A program made the position numbers and the translations under genes. From Prolixibacteraceae bacterium (lineage in GTDB: Bacteria; Bacteroidota; Bacteroidia; Bacteroidales; Prolixibacteraceae), in the NCBI GenBank assembly GCA_018399395.1, contig JAGYOI010000015.1:1-12927 (forward strand): 12,927 bases of DNA, written 5' to 3'. This document shows, one piece after another, positions 1 to 6,696 of this stretch (its first letter is position 1; every line of letters starts with the position of its first letter). The notes beneath the pieces are model-generated. The model saw only the letters and a list, made by a program, of their open reading frames with translations. It had not been told where the DNA came from and ran no database searches.

Positions 1-51
1 TCTGTGGCATTGTTTAATGAATTAGTAACAGTATTTATCGACAACAAATAA
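1..51 (+). CDS. possible 3' end of an unidentified convergent gene
   Basis: An open frame enters from the left edge and ends at TAA (49-51), giving 16 visible residues that finish in FIDNK. The codons look like ordinary coding sequence (GAA, GTA, ATC, GAC, AAC, AAA), while the other two plus frames stop within this stretch. If real, the gene runs towards secY and ends about 75 bases before the shared hairpin at 125-163. Seventeen codons is short enough to be open by chance, and the residues are too few to name a family. An alternative reading is an ATG at 8-10 on the minus strand, which would start a gene reading out of the window, but it has no supporting signal. Confidence 0.3.
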   Translation, partial: SVALFNELVTVFIDNK

Positions 52-108
52 ATTTTCAATCTATATTACAGACACACCTCTAAAATATAAGTATAAATTT
101 ATTGTTCC

Positions 109-163
109 AAAAAATGCCAAAAACAGATGATGCAGTATTGCTGAATGTGTTGCTACATCATCT
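109..163 (-). terminator. probable Rho-independent terminator of the fusA-secY operon
   Basis: On the minus strand an 11-base-pair stem is formed by bases 163-153 and 135-125 (core GATGATGTAG against CTGCATCATC), with one G-U wobble and a 17-base loop. It is followed by one G, a run of five T (123-119) and later six T (114-109). It lies about 106 bases after the secY stop, with no gene between. The wobble becomes a C-A mismatch when read from the plus strand, and the T-tract is poorer on that side, so it fits minus-strand transcripts best. The long loop and modest GC content make it a moderate rather than strong terminator. The spacer 164-269 shows nothing else I can support. Confidence 0.65.
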
Positions 164-269
164 ATCAGCCGCTTTAACATATTTTGTTCATTTTAATGAG
201 CCCAATATTTGTTAACTTATTAAAGAAATAAGAAACAATACTGTAACTATTCATTAAATACAACCCTTT

Positions 270-1616
270 TTACAGGGCAGAACCACCACTGGCACGTCCT
301 TTTATACGGCCTGATTTCATAAGGCCATCATAATGACGCATCAATAAGTGACTTTCGATTTGCTGCAGCGTATCGAGAATTACCCCTACCATAATAAGCA
401 GGGAAGTTCCCCCGAAAAACTGGGCAAACGATGCATTAACCCCAACTTGCATAGCAAAAGCAGGTAATATGGTTACCAAACCAAGGAAAATTGATCCTGG
501 TAAAGTTATCCGTGACATTACCGTATCAAGAAATTCAACAGTTCTCTTTCCGGGTTTTACACCGGGAATAAAACCACCGTTTTTCTTCATGTCTTCTGCC
601 ATCTGCACAGGATTAACCGTAATAGCGGTATAAAAATAGGTAAAAGCAATTACCATGATGAACATCGTGAAATTATACCAAAAACCGGTATAATCTGAAA
701 AAGCGGCAGCAAAGCCGCTCATCGATTCCCCTCCAAACCCTGCCAGTGTAATGGGCACAAACATAATTGCCTGGGCAAAAATGATAGGCATTACACCTGC
801 AGCATTTACTTTAAGGGGGATGTACTGACGTACACCGCCATATTGCTTATTACCAACAATTCGTTTTGCATATTGTACAGGTATCCTTCGTGTTCCCTGA
901 ACTAACATGATTACAAGCATGAATATCACGAACATTATAGCAATTTCGACTAACAGAAGCACGAGGCCTCCGCCGCTTTGCTCTTCAATACGTGAAATAA
1001 ATTCTTGCACTGCAGCTCCCGGGAGAAGGGCAATGATACCAATCATGATGATTATTGATATACCATTACCAATTCCACGATCGGTTATTTTCTCACCTAA
1101 CCACAAAACAAACATCGATCCGGCCAACATGATTATTGTTGAACTGATATCGAAGAGCCGACCTGATAATACAAAAGCTTCAGGTGTATTAGCCAGGGTC
1201 ATGTGCAGGTTGGTAAGAAAAGCGGGTCCCTGAAATATAAGGATAACAACCGTTAAATAACGGGTTATCTGGTTCATCCGTTTTCTGCCTGATTCGCCTT
1301 CTTTCTGAAGACGTTGAAAATAGGGTACAGCTATGGTCAGCAACTGAATAACAATAGAAGCCGAGATGTAAGGCATTATACCTAATGCGAAAACAGATGC
1401 ATTTGAGAACGCCCCGCCTGAGAACATATCAAGCAACCCCAATAACCCGTCCTGGGTTTGGGCTTTTAAAGCTCCTAACTGTGCCGGGTCTAAACCAGGC
1501 AACACAACAAATGATCCTAACCGATAAATAAGGATAAAAAACAAAGTTATCCCAATCCTCGATCTCAGGTCTTCGATTTTATAAATGTTCTTTAAGGTTT
1601 CGATTAACTTCTTCAT
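270..1616 (-). CDS. secY: preprotein translocase channel subunit SecY
   Basis: SecY is the pore-forming membrane protein of the SecYEG translocon; it passes unfolded secretory chains across the inner membrane, driven by SecA, and lets membrane proteins exit sideways. The 448 residues match the family's usual length, with a cytoplasmic N-terminus and about ten hydrophobic segments (first about 22-40). Two classic signatures are visible: GIMPYISASIVIQLL at 79-93, just after the plug region, and LWLGEKITDRGIGNGISI at 171-188. The C5 cytoplasmic loop reads FIPGVKPGKR at 349-358, with Lys354 where E. coli has the functionally important Arg357. It starts at ATG 1616, 40 bases after rplO, the widest spacer in the operon. 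It is the last gene before the probable terminator; map and infA do not follow. Confidence 0.98.
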   Translation of the reverse strand: MKKLIETLKNIYKIEDLRSRIGITLFFILIYRLGSFVVLPGLDPAQLGALKAQTQDGLLGLLDMFSGGAFSNASVFALGIMPYISASIVIQLLTIAVPYFQRLQKEGESGRKRMNQITRYLTVVILIFQGPAFLTNLHMTLANTPEAFVLSGRLFDISSTIIMLAGSMFVLWLGEKITDRGIGNGISIIIMIGIIALLPGAAVQEFISRIEEQSGGGLVLLLVEIAIMFVIFMLVIMLVQGTRRIPVQYAKRIVGNKQYGGVRQYIPLKVNAAGVMPIIFAQAIMFVPITLAGFGGESMSGFAAAFSDYTGFWYNFTMFIMVIAFTYFYTAITVNPVQMAEDMKKNGGFIPGVKPGKRTVEFLDTVMSRITLPGSIFLGLVTILPAFAMQVGVNASFAQFFGGTSLLIMVGVILDTLQQIESHLLMRHYDGLMKSGRIKGRASGGSAL

Positions 1617-1656
1617 GAGTTAATTATTTTTTGGTCACCAGTTACCGGTTAAGGAT

Positions 1657-2103
1657 TTAGATGATTTCGGTTGTACCTTCTAATTTTTCGATTGCTTCTT
1701 TAGCTGTTTTCGAGAAAGCGTGTGCTTTCACGTCAAGTTTTGATTTTAACTCGCCAACACCTAAAATTTTCACCTTTTCATTTTTGCTAACCATGCCATG
1801 TGCTGCTAAAAATTCAAAATCGATAGCAGTAACATTAAACTTTTCGGCAAGGTCCTGAATTGTCCTTAGGTTAATGGCTTTGTATTCAACACGATTAATG
1901 TTTTTAAAACCAAATTTTGGAACAACACGTTGAATTGGCATCTGGCCACCTTCGAAACCGATTTTCTTCGAATATCCCGATCTCGATTTCTGACCTTTAT
2001 GCCCGCGTGTAGCTGTTCCGCCGTGGCCAGATCCCTGGCCGCGTGCTATTCTTTTACGATTATGTGTAGACCCGTTTGCGGGTTTCAACTTGCTGAGATC
2101 CAT
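1657..2103 (-). CDS. rplO: 50S ribosomal protein L15 (uL15)
   Basis: L15 is a late-assembling protein of the large subunit that contacts several 23S rRNA domains. The 148-residue product has the family layout: a basic, glycine-rich extended N-terminal region (about 20-45, including RGQGSGHGGTATRGHKGQKS) that threads into rRNA, the FEGGQMPIQRVVPKFGF segment at about 50-66, then a globular C-terminal domain containing ILGVGELKSKL. The ATG at 2103 begins MDLSKLKPA, the usual start of the family. It lies 20 bases after rpmD and 40 before secY, the standard L30-L15-SecY order. No Shine-Dalgarno sequence is visible. Confidence 0.97.
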   Translation of the reverse strand: MDLSKLKPANGSTHNRKRIARGQGSGHGGTATRGHKGQKSRSGYSKKIGFEGGQMPIQRVVPKFGFKNINRVEYKAINLRTIQDLAEKFNVTAIDFEFLAAHGMVSKNEKVKILGVGELKSKLDVKAHAFSKTAKEAIEKLEGTTEII

Positions 2104-2123
2104 TATCTTTCGTTTTAATAAGA

Positions 2124-2303
2124 TTAGAGTTCTTCAACTTTAACCAAATGTTTCATTTTGTTAACCATTCCCACTATTTGTGGGGTAGCTTCGTGTTCTA
2201 CTACACCATGCAGTTTGTGCAAACCTAATGCATCTAAAATACTTTTTTGGTGCTTGGTAGAACCAATGCTACTTTTTACCAGAGTGATCTTGATTTTAGC
2301 CAT
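2124..2303 (-). CDS. rpmD: 50S ribosomal protein L30 (uL30)
   Basis: L30 is a small large-subunit protein found in many but not all bacteria. The frame starts at ATG 2303 and ends at TAA (2126-2124), giving 59 residues. It begins MAKIKITLVKSSIG and continues with KHQKSILDALGLHKL and IVGMVNKMKHLVKVEE, the typical beta-alpha-beta pattern and the usual length of about 60. It sits 2 bases after the rpsE stop (TAG TT ATG) and 20 before rplO, so translation is probably coupled to rpsE; the end of rpsE supplies an AAAGGA in the ribosome-binding position. Its position between S5 and L15 confirms the identity. Confidence 0.95.
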   Translation of the reverse strand: MAKIKITLVKSSIGSTKHQKSILDALGLHKLHGVVEHEATPQIVGMVNKMKHLVKVEEL

Positions 2304-2305
2304 AA

Positions 2306-2821
2306 CTATCCTTTAAATACTTTATCAAGTGAAACTCCACGATGCTCAGCAACTGTATATGCGTCACGTAGTTCAAGTAAAGCGTTAAATGTTGCTTTTA
2401 CCAGGTTGTGAGGGTTCGAAGATCCTTTAGACTTAGCAAGGATATCTTGTACACCTACACTCTCGAGAACGGCACGCATAGCACCACCTGCTTTAACACC
2501 GGTACCATGAGATGCTGGTTTAAGGAACACACGTGCACCACCAAATTTTGATAATTGCTCGTGTGGTATTGTTCCATTAATTACAGGAATTTTCACCAGG
2601 TTCTTTTTTGCAGCCTCAATGCCTTTTGCAATTGCAGTTGTTACTTCGCTTGCTTTACCAAGCCCCCAACCAACAATTCCGTCTTCGTTGCCTACTACAA
2701 CAATAGCAGAAAAGCTGAAGGTACGTCCACCTTTTGTTACTTTGGTTACACGGTTAATTGCTACTAACCGGTCTTTTAATTCCAAATCGCTGGTTCTAAC
2801 TTTCTTTATATTTCCTGACAT
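2306..2821 (-). CDS. rpsE: 30S ribosomal protein S5 (uS5)
   Basis: S5 sits at the mRNA entrance of the small subunit and helps decoding accuracy and mRNA unwinding. The 171-residue product carries the N-terminal double-stranded-RNA-binding fold with [15 protein letters not shown] (25-39) and [19 protein letters not shown] (42-60), followed by the C-terminal domain with [17 protein letters not shown] (104-120) and [11 protein letters not shown] (134-144). The loop around residues 25-33, where spectinomycin-resistance changes occur in E. coli, keeps the wild-type pattern. It starts at ATG 2821, 5 bases after rplR, and is followed after 2 bases by rpmD. Confidence 0.98.
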   Translation of the reverse strand: MSGNIKKVRTSDLELKDRLVAINRVTKVTKGGRTFSFSAIVVVGNEDGIVGWGLGKASEVTTAIAKGIEAAKKNLVKIPVINGTIPHEQLSKFGGARVFLKPASHGTGVKAGGAMRAVLESVGVQDILAKSKGSSNPHNLVKATFNALLELRDAYTVAEHRGVSLDKVFKG

Positions 2822-2826
2822 AATTT

Positions 2827-3183
2827 TTAGAATTTAAGGCCTCCCTTTCGGGCTGCTTCAGCAATTGATTTTACCCTACCGTGGTATAAATAACCATTAC
2901 GGTCGAATACTACTTTTTCGATATTTGCTTGTTTTGCTTTTTCGGCAATTAGCTTACCTACCATTGCTGCCTGTTCGGTTTTGTTAACTTTTCCGGCATC
3001 AATTTCTTTATCCAAAGAAGAAGCACTAGCCAGTGTTTTACCCGAAAGATCGTCGATAATTTGAGCATAAATTTGCTTATTGCTCCTGAACACGCTTAAG
3101 CGTGGTATGTCAGGAGTTCCGTTTACGATCTTACGAATCCTCTTCTTGATTCTGTATCTTCTTGCTTGCTTTGTTAAAGCCAT
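2827..3183 (-). CDS. rplR: 50S ribosomal protein L18 (uL18)
   Basis: L18 binds 5S rRNA together with L5 and L25-type proteins and helps dock it in the central protuberance of the large subunit. The 118-residue length is normal. Visible are a strongly basic N-terminus ([14 protein letters not shown], 5-18), the [18 protein letters not shown] core (28-45) and the C-terminal [20 protein letters not shown] followed by RKGGLKF, a typical family ending. It lies 19 bases after rplF and 5 before rpsE. The start at ATG 3183 (MALTKQARR) gives the expected N-terminus; no Shine-Dalgarno sequence is seen. Confidence 0.98.
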   Translation of the reverse strand: MALTKQARRYRIKKRIRKIVNGTPDIPRLSVFRSNKQIYAQIIDDLSGKTLASASSLDKEIDAGKVNKTEQAAMVGKLIAEKAKQANIEKVVFDRNGYLYHGRVKSIAEAARKGGLKF

Positions 3184-3202
3184 GATTTCTTACAATTAAA
3201 CG

Positions 3203-3757
3203 TTATTTTGCTGCAGCTGACTTACCAGCTTTACGTCTTATCTGTTCACCTTCGAACTTCACACCTTTTCCTTTGTATGGTTCTGGTGCACGGAAGGACC
3301 TGATTTTAGCGGCAACCTGGCCAAGCAGTTGCTTGTCGTGACTTTTAAGGGTCACGGTTGGGTTACTTCGCTTATCAGTATGAGCATCGACTTTAATCTC
3401 AGGAGGCAACTGTAAATATATATGGTGAGAATAGCCCAGCACAAGGTCTAACAACTGACCTTGGTTTTCGGCACGATAACCAACACCTTCGAGTTCGAGT
3501 TTAATCTCGTACCCTTTCGATACGCCTTCGACCATGTTATTGATCAACGAACGATACAATCCATGCATCGATTTGTGCTTTTTTGATTCGCTCGGGCGTT
3601 GAACCGTCAATTGGTTATCTTCGATTTCTACACCGATTTCAGGATCCACCTTCTGAGAAAGTTCACCTAATTGGCCTTTAACTGTAACCACGTTTCCTTC
3701 GTACTTTACAGTAACGCCAGCAGGTATCTCAATGGGTAATTTTCCTATCCTTGACAT
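3203..3757 (-). CDS. rplF: 50S ribosomal protein L6 (uL6)
   Basis: L6 is a two-domain large-subunit protein near the factor-binding region, contacting the sarcin-ricin loop area. I place the start at ATG 3757 (MSRIGKLPIEIP), giving 184 residues. An in-frame extension of 17 codons reaches 3808, but it runs into the end of rpsH, is not family-like, and the chosen ATG has a perfect AAGGAGG nine bases upstream. The first half contains KGQLGELSQ and the second half has ELEGVGYRAE (88-97), LGYSH (107-111) and RAPEPYKGKGVKF (156-168), the family signature near the C-terminus. The tail GKSAAAK is a common flexible end. It follows rpsH by 19 bases. Confidence 0.98.
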   Translation of the reverse strand: MSRIGKLPIEIPAGVTVKYEGNVVTVKGQLGELSQKVDPEIGVEIEDNQLTVQRPSESKKHKSMHGLYRSLINNMVEGVSKGYEIKLELEGVGYRAENQGQLLDLVLGYSHHIYLQLPPEIKVDAHTDKRSNPTVTLKSHDKQLLGQVAAKIRSFRAPEPYKGKGVKFEGEQIRRKAGKSAAAK

Positions 3758-3766
3758 CGTTAAATT

Positions 3767-3773
3767 CCTCCTT
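3767..3773 (-). promoter_or_regulatory. strong Shine-Dalgarno sequence before rplF
   Basis: AAGGAGG on the minus strand ends nine bases before the rplF ATG (3757). It is the best match to the anti-Shine-Dalgarno in the window, lies in the 19-base rpsH-rplF spacer, and decides the start of rplF. Confidence 0.85.
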
Positions 3774-3776
3774 AGA

Positions 3777-4175
3777 TTAATATACGTAACATAAAACTTC
3801 ACCACCAACGCCTAAATCACGCGCTTCCTTGTCGGTGATTACGCCTTTTGATGTTGATATAATAGCTACACCTAAACCATTAAGTACACGGGGTATATTG
3901 TTAGAATCACAATATTTACGCAAACCCGGTTTACTAATTCGTTTAAGTGATTTGATTGCGGCAATTCCATTTTCAGGATTGTATTTCAAGGCAATTTTAA
4001 TATTGCCCTGGTAGTTCACCTCATCTTCGAATTTATAATTTAAGATATATCCTTTTTCCTTTAGGATTTTGGTCATTTCTTTCTTAACGTTCGAAGCAGG
4101 CATATCAACTACTTTGTGTCCTGCTTGTATGGCATTCCTCAATCTGGTCAAATAATCTGAAATTGGATCAGTCAT
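3777..4175 (-). CDS. rpsH: 30S ribosomal protein S8 (uS8)
   Basis: S8 binds the central domain of 16S rRNA early in assembly of the small subunit; in E. coli it also represses the spc operon by binding its own mRNA near the rplX-rplE junction. The 132 residues begin [20 protein letters not shown], the family N-terminus, and end with [21 protein letters not shown] (96-116) and [11 protein letters not shown], the conserved RNA-binding C-terminal part. It is 19 bases after rpsN and 19 before rplF. Whether the mRNA here carries an S8 operator cannot be judged without folding. The start at ATG 4175 has a weak purine-rich stretch (TAGGAAA). Confidence 0.98.
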   Translation of the reverse strand: MTDPISDYLTRLRNAIQAGHKVVDMPASNVKKEMTKILKEKGYILNYKFEDEVNYQGNIKIALKYNPENGIAAIKSLKRISKPGLRKYCDSNNIPRVLNGLGVAIISTSKGVITDKEARDLGVGGEVLCYVY

Positions 4176-4194
4176 TTTCCTACTTTTTTTAAAT

Positions 4195-4464
4195 TTACCA
4201 ACTTGCTTTTTTAACTCCTGGTATCAGACCAGAGGCTGCCATTTCTCTGAAATTGATACGGCTTATTCCGAATTGCCTCATATACCCTTTTGGCCTTCCG
4301 GTTAATTTACAACGATTGTGTAAACGTACCGGTGAAGCATTTTTAGGTAACTTTTGCAATCCTTCATAATCACCTTTAGCTTTAAGTTCTGCCCGTTTAG
4401 CTGCGTATTTTTCAACCATTTTTGCGCGTTTTCTGTCGCGGGCTTTCATTGATTCTTTAGCCAT
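4195..4464 (-). CDS. rpsN: 30S ribosomal protein S14, zinc-independent form (uS14)
   Basis: S14 binds the 3' domain of 16S rRNA in the head of the small subunit. The 89-residue product is the longer form. The core [20 protein letters not shown] (47-66) has a single cysteine, so the two CxxC pairs of the zinc-binding form are absent; this is the zinc-independent type. The basic N-terminus [16 protein letters not shown] and the ending PGVKKASW are typical. It starts at ATG 4464, 5 bases after the rplE stop. Paralogues of the zinc type exist in some bacteria, but none is visible here. Confidence 0.98.
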   Translation of the reverse strand: MAKESMKARDRKRAKMVEKYAAKRAELKAKGDYEGLQKLPKNASPVRLHNRCKLTGRPKGYMRQFGISRINFREMAASGLIPGVKKASW

Positions 4465-4469
4465 ATCTC

Positions 4470-5024
4470 TTAATTTTTATCTTTTTTAAACGGCAAACCA
4501 AATTCACGTAACAAAGCAAAACCTTCTTCATCGGTTTTGGCAGTAGTCACAAAAGTGATGTTCATACCCGAAATACGGTTTACTTTGTCAAGAACAATCT
4601 CAGGGAATATGATTTGTTCATCAATACCTAATGTATAATTTCCACGTCCGTCGAGTTTGCCACCAATACCGTTAAAGTCACGGATACGTGGTAATGCAAC
4701 AACAATTAAACGTTCTAAGAATTCATACATTCTTCTGCGGCGCATGGTAACCCTTACACCGATAGGCATTTTCTTCCTGAGTTTAAAATTAGAAATATCC
4801 TTGCGGGATAGTGTTTGAAGAGCTTTTTGACCGGCTATATTGGTCATTTCTTCAGTAGCTACTTCGATAATTTTTTTATCGGCAGCAGCATCACCAACTC
4901 CCTGGTTTAGCACAATCTTCTGAAGTCTGGGTACTTCCATGATACTTTTGTATCCGAACTCTTTCATGAGAGCTGGCACCACATCTTCGTTGTATTTCTT
5001 TTGAAGTACAGGTAAAATTTCCAT
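4470..5024 (-). CDS. rplE: 50S ribosomal protein L5 (uL5)
   Basis: L5 binds 5S rRNA and forms contacts from the central protuberance to the small subunit and the P-site tRNA. The 184 residues match family length. Visible are [16 protein letters not shown] (31-46), the [21 protein letters not shown] stretch (81-101) and [20 protein letters not shown] (115-134), then a C-terminus ending LPFKKDKN. Its ATG overlaps the rplX stop by one base (TAATG), which indicates translational coupling, and a GGGGAGGAG lies inside the end of rplX, eight bases upstream. It is followed after 5 bases by rpsN. Confidence 0.98.
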   Translation of the reverse strand: MEILPVLQKKYNEDVVPALMKEFGYKSIMEVPRLQKIVLNQGVGDAAADKKIIEVATEEMTNIAGQKALQTLSRKDISNFKLRKKMPIGVRVTMRRRRMYEFLERLIVVALPRIRDFNGIGGKLDGRGNYTLGIDEQIIFPEIVLDKVNRISGMNITFVTTAKTDEEGFALLREFGLPFKKDKN

Positions 5025-5347
5025 TACTTGATCTCCTCCCCTGATTTTTTAGAATAACGAACTAATTTTCCGTTAGCATCTTCACGGCGTCCTATTCGTG
5101 TAGGCTCACCGGTTTTTGGATCGACCAACATAAGGTTGGAGATGTGGACTGAAGCTTCTTGCTCAAGAATGCCACCTTGCGGGTTGGCAGAATTGGGCTT
5201 GGTATGTTTCTTTACCATATTAACTCCTTCCACAATAGCACGGCTTTTGTCCCGAATTACTTCGAGAACTTTACCTTTTTGGCCTTTTGAGTTGCCAGTG
5301 ACAACCACAACGTTATCGCCTTTTTTAATATGTAACTTTTTCTGCAT
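5024..5347 (-). CDS. rplX: 50S ribosomal protein L24 (uL24)
   Basis: L24 starts assembly of the large subunit by binding the 5' end of 23S rRNA and lies near the exit tunnel. The 107-residue product has an N-terminal KOW motif: [20 protein letters not shown] (about 8-27) followed by [17 protein letters not shown]. The second half includes [19 protein letters not shown] and the ending [11 protein letters not shown]. It starts at ATG 5347, 16 bases after rplN, and ends in a TAATG overlap with rplE. The last codons (for GEE) double as a Shine-Dalgarno sequence for rplE. Confidence 0.98.
   Translation of the reverse strand: MQKKLHIKKGDNVVVVTGNSKGQKGKVLEVIRDKSRAIVEGVNMVKKHTKPNSANPQGGILEQEASVHISNLMLVDPKTGEPTRIGRREDANGKLVRYSKKSGEEIK
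5033..5041 (-). promoter_or_regulatory. Shine-Dalgarno sequence for rplE inside the end of rplX
   Basis: GGGGAGGAG on the minus strand ends eight bases before the rplE ATG at 5024. It encodes part of the C-terminal GEE of L24, so it serves both as coding sequence and, probably, as a ribosome-binding site. The following TAATG junction suggests coupled translation. Confidence 0.7.
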
Positions 5348-5363
5348 TGCTTCTGATTTTCAA

Positions 5364-5729
5364 TTATAATACTTCAGGAGCAAGAGAAACGATCTTCATG
5401 TATCCTTCACGTAACTCACGTGGCACGGGGCCAAAGATACGTGTTCCACGAATTTCTCCTGCATTGTTTAACAGGACAACAGCGTTGTCGTCGAAGCGTA
5501 TGTAAGAACCATCGGTACGACGCACTTCTTTACTTGTACGCACAACCACTGCCCTCGATACGGTACCTTTTTTAATACCACCTGATGGCAGAGCGCTTTT
5601 TACGGTTACAACAACTGTATCACCTACCGAAGCATATCGTTTTCTTGTACCTCCAAGTACACGAACCACTAACACTTCTTTGGCTCCACTATTGTCTGCC
5701 ACAGTACATCTTGTTTCTTGCTGTATCAT
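5364..5729 (-). CDS. rplN: 50S ribosomal protein L14 (uL14)
   Basis: L14 is a beta-barrel protein at the subunit interface, contacting 16S rRNA in the joined ribosome and serving as the docking site of the silencing factor RsfS in bacteria. The 121 residues begin [19 protein letters not shown], the family N-terminus, and contain [20 protein letters not shown] (29-48), [19 protein letters not shown] (70-88) and [15 protein letters not shown] (94-108), which is the L14 signature. It starts 2 bases after the rpsQ stop, so it is probably coupled to it. This marks the join between the S10 and spc parts; no promoter or terminator is seen there. Confidence 0.98.
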   Translation of the reverse strand: MIQQETRCTVADNSGAKEVLVVRVLGGTRKRYASVGDTVVVTVKSALPSGGIKKGTVSRAVVVRTSKEVRRTDGSYIRFDDNAVVLLNNAGEIRGTRIFGPVPRELREGYMKIVSLAPEVL

Positions 5730-5731
5730 GG

Positions 5732-5992
5732 TTACTTAGCTCTTTCAATTATTTCTACCAGTCGCCATCCCTTATTTTTACTTAAGGGACGGGTCTCCAT
5801 AATTCTCACAGTATCGCCTTCGTTGCAATCATTTTTGTCGTCTTGTGCATAAAATTTCGACGTCTTATTTACGAACTTTCCGTAAATAGGATGTTTCTCT
5901 TTACGCTTCTCCGCAACAACGATGGTTTTATCCATTTTGCTGCTAACTACAACACCGATACGTTCTTTCCTGAGGTTTCTTGTATTTTCCAT
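5732..5992 (-). CDS. rpsQ: 30S ribosomal protein S17 (uS17)
   Basis: S17 is a primary 16S rRNA-binding protein with an OB fold. The 86-residue product shows [20 protein letters not shown] (8-27), [19 protein letters not shown] (34-52), and the signature [20 protein letters not shown] (59-78). It starts at ATG 5992, 13 bases after rpmC, and rplN follows after 2 bases. In E. coli this gene ends the S10 operon; here transcription evidently continues into the spc genes. Confidence 0.98.
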   Translation of the reverse strand: MENTRNLRKERIGVVVSSKMDKTIVVAEKRKEKHPIYGKFVNKTSKFYAQDDKNDCNEGDTVRIMETRPLSKNKGWRLVEIIERAK

Positions 5993-6005
5993 CGTTATTG
6001 AATAA

Positions 6006-6206
6006 TTACTTGTTCTCAGTTAACTGACGTTTGCGCATTTCGGTTTTTAACCTGGCAATATCTTTCTTTACCTCTTTCAATTCAATAGGATTGTCGAGAG
6101 GTGATACAGCATGGTTTAACCTCATGCGATTGAGTTTATCCTTCTCCGCATCGATGCGTTCGGCGATCTCTTTTGTTGTTAACTCTATAATTTCCGAATT
6201 TTTCAT
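6006..6206 (-). CDS. rpmC: 50S ribosomal protein L29 (uL29)
   Basis: L29 lies beside L23 at the exit of the nascent-peptide tunnel, where SRP and trigger factor dock. The 66-residue length is normal and the protein is predicted to be two helices: [20 protein letters not shown] (2-21) and the region with [20 protein letters not shown] (30-49), followed by [12 protein letters not shown], a typical L29 signature. It starts at ATG 6206, 33 bases after rplP, and has 13 bases to rpsQ. The spacer is AT-rich without a Shine-Dalgarno sequence. Confidence 0.97.
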   Translation of the reverse strand: MKNSEIIELTTKEIAERIDAEKDKLNRMRLNHAVSPLDNPIELKEVKKDIARLKTEMRKRQLTENK

Positions 6207-6239
6207 CAGTAATAATATTTAATGATCTGATGTTTATAA

Positions 6240-6674
6240 TTATTCGCTTTCCGAAGACTCAACATAATCGCGCCGCAATACAAATTTTGTAGTTACGGGC
6301 AGCTTTTGGGCTGCGAGGCGGAGAGCTTCTTTAGCAGTTTTCAAAGGCACACCATCTGCTTCAATAATAATACGCCCCGGTGAAACGGGGGCTACAAATG
6401 CTTCGGGTGCACCCTTACCTTTACCCATTCGAACCTCTGCAGGTTTTTTAGTGATGGGCTTATCAGGGAATATACGTATCCAGATTTGTCCTTGCCGTTT
6501 CATGTGCCTGGTAACAGCTACACGAGCGGCCTCGATTTGACGGCCAGTGATCCATGACTCTTCGAGTGACTTTATTCCGAATGATCCGAATGCAAGTTGA
6601 TTGCCTCGTTGGGCATTCCCCTTCATTCTTCCCTTTTGTACTCTTCTGAATTTTGTTTTCTTTGGTTGTAACAT
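6240..6674 (-). CDS. rplP: 50S ribosomal protein L16 (uL16)
   Basis: L16 assembles late in the large subunit and helps place the A-site tRNA in the peptidyl transferase centre. The 144 residues begin [30 protein letters not shown] is typical of the N-terminal RNA-binding arm, and [19 protein letters not shown] (60-78) and [11 protein letters not shown] (81-91) are the family core. Arg82 aligns with E. coli Arg81, which is hydroxylated by the YcfD/RoxA oxygenase; whether that happens here is unknown. It starts at ATG 6674, 22 bases after rpsC, and ends SSESE, an acidic tail. Confidence 0.98.
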   Translation of the reverse strand: MLQPKKTKFRRVQKGRMKGNAQRGNQLAFGSFGIKSLEESWITGRQIEAARVAVTRHMKRQGQIWIRIFPDKPITKKPAEVRMGKGKGAPEAFVAPVSPGRIIIEADGVPLKTAKEALRLAAQKLPVTTKFVLRRDYVESSESE

Positions 6675-6696
6675 CCTTAATCGATTTAAGGGTTAT

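Noticed and set aside
264..277. Small CCCT/AGGG inverted repeat at the secY stop
   Set aside because: Only four base pairs; too weak for a terminator, and a better hairpin lies further on at 125-163.
907..1233. 108-codon open frame on the plus strand opposite secY
   Set aside because: It lies fully antisense to a clear SecY gene, has low-complexity residues (many Ile, Met and Pro from reversed hydrophobic codons) and no family resemblance; an antisense shadow.
1617..1656. 40-base rplO-secY spacer with GGTAAC/GGTGACC-like repeats, considered as an internal promoter, attenuator or operator
   Set aside because: The symmetry is only a few bases and I see no Bacteroidota-type promoter (TTTG with TAnnTTTG); not enough support.
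3758..3808. 17-codon N-terminal extension of L6 starting at 3808
   Set aside because: It overlaps the end of rpsH, is unlike L6 N-termini, and the ATG at 3757 has a perfect Shine-Dalgarno and gives the family start MSRIGKLP.
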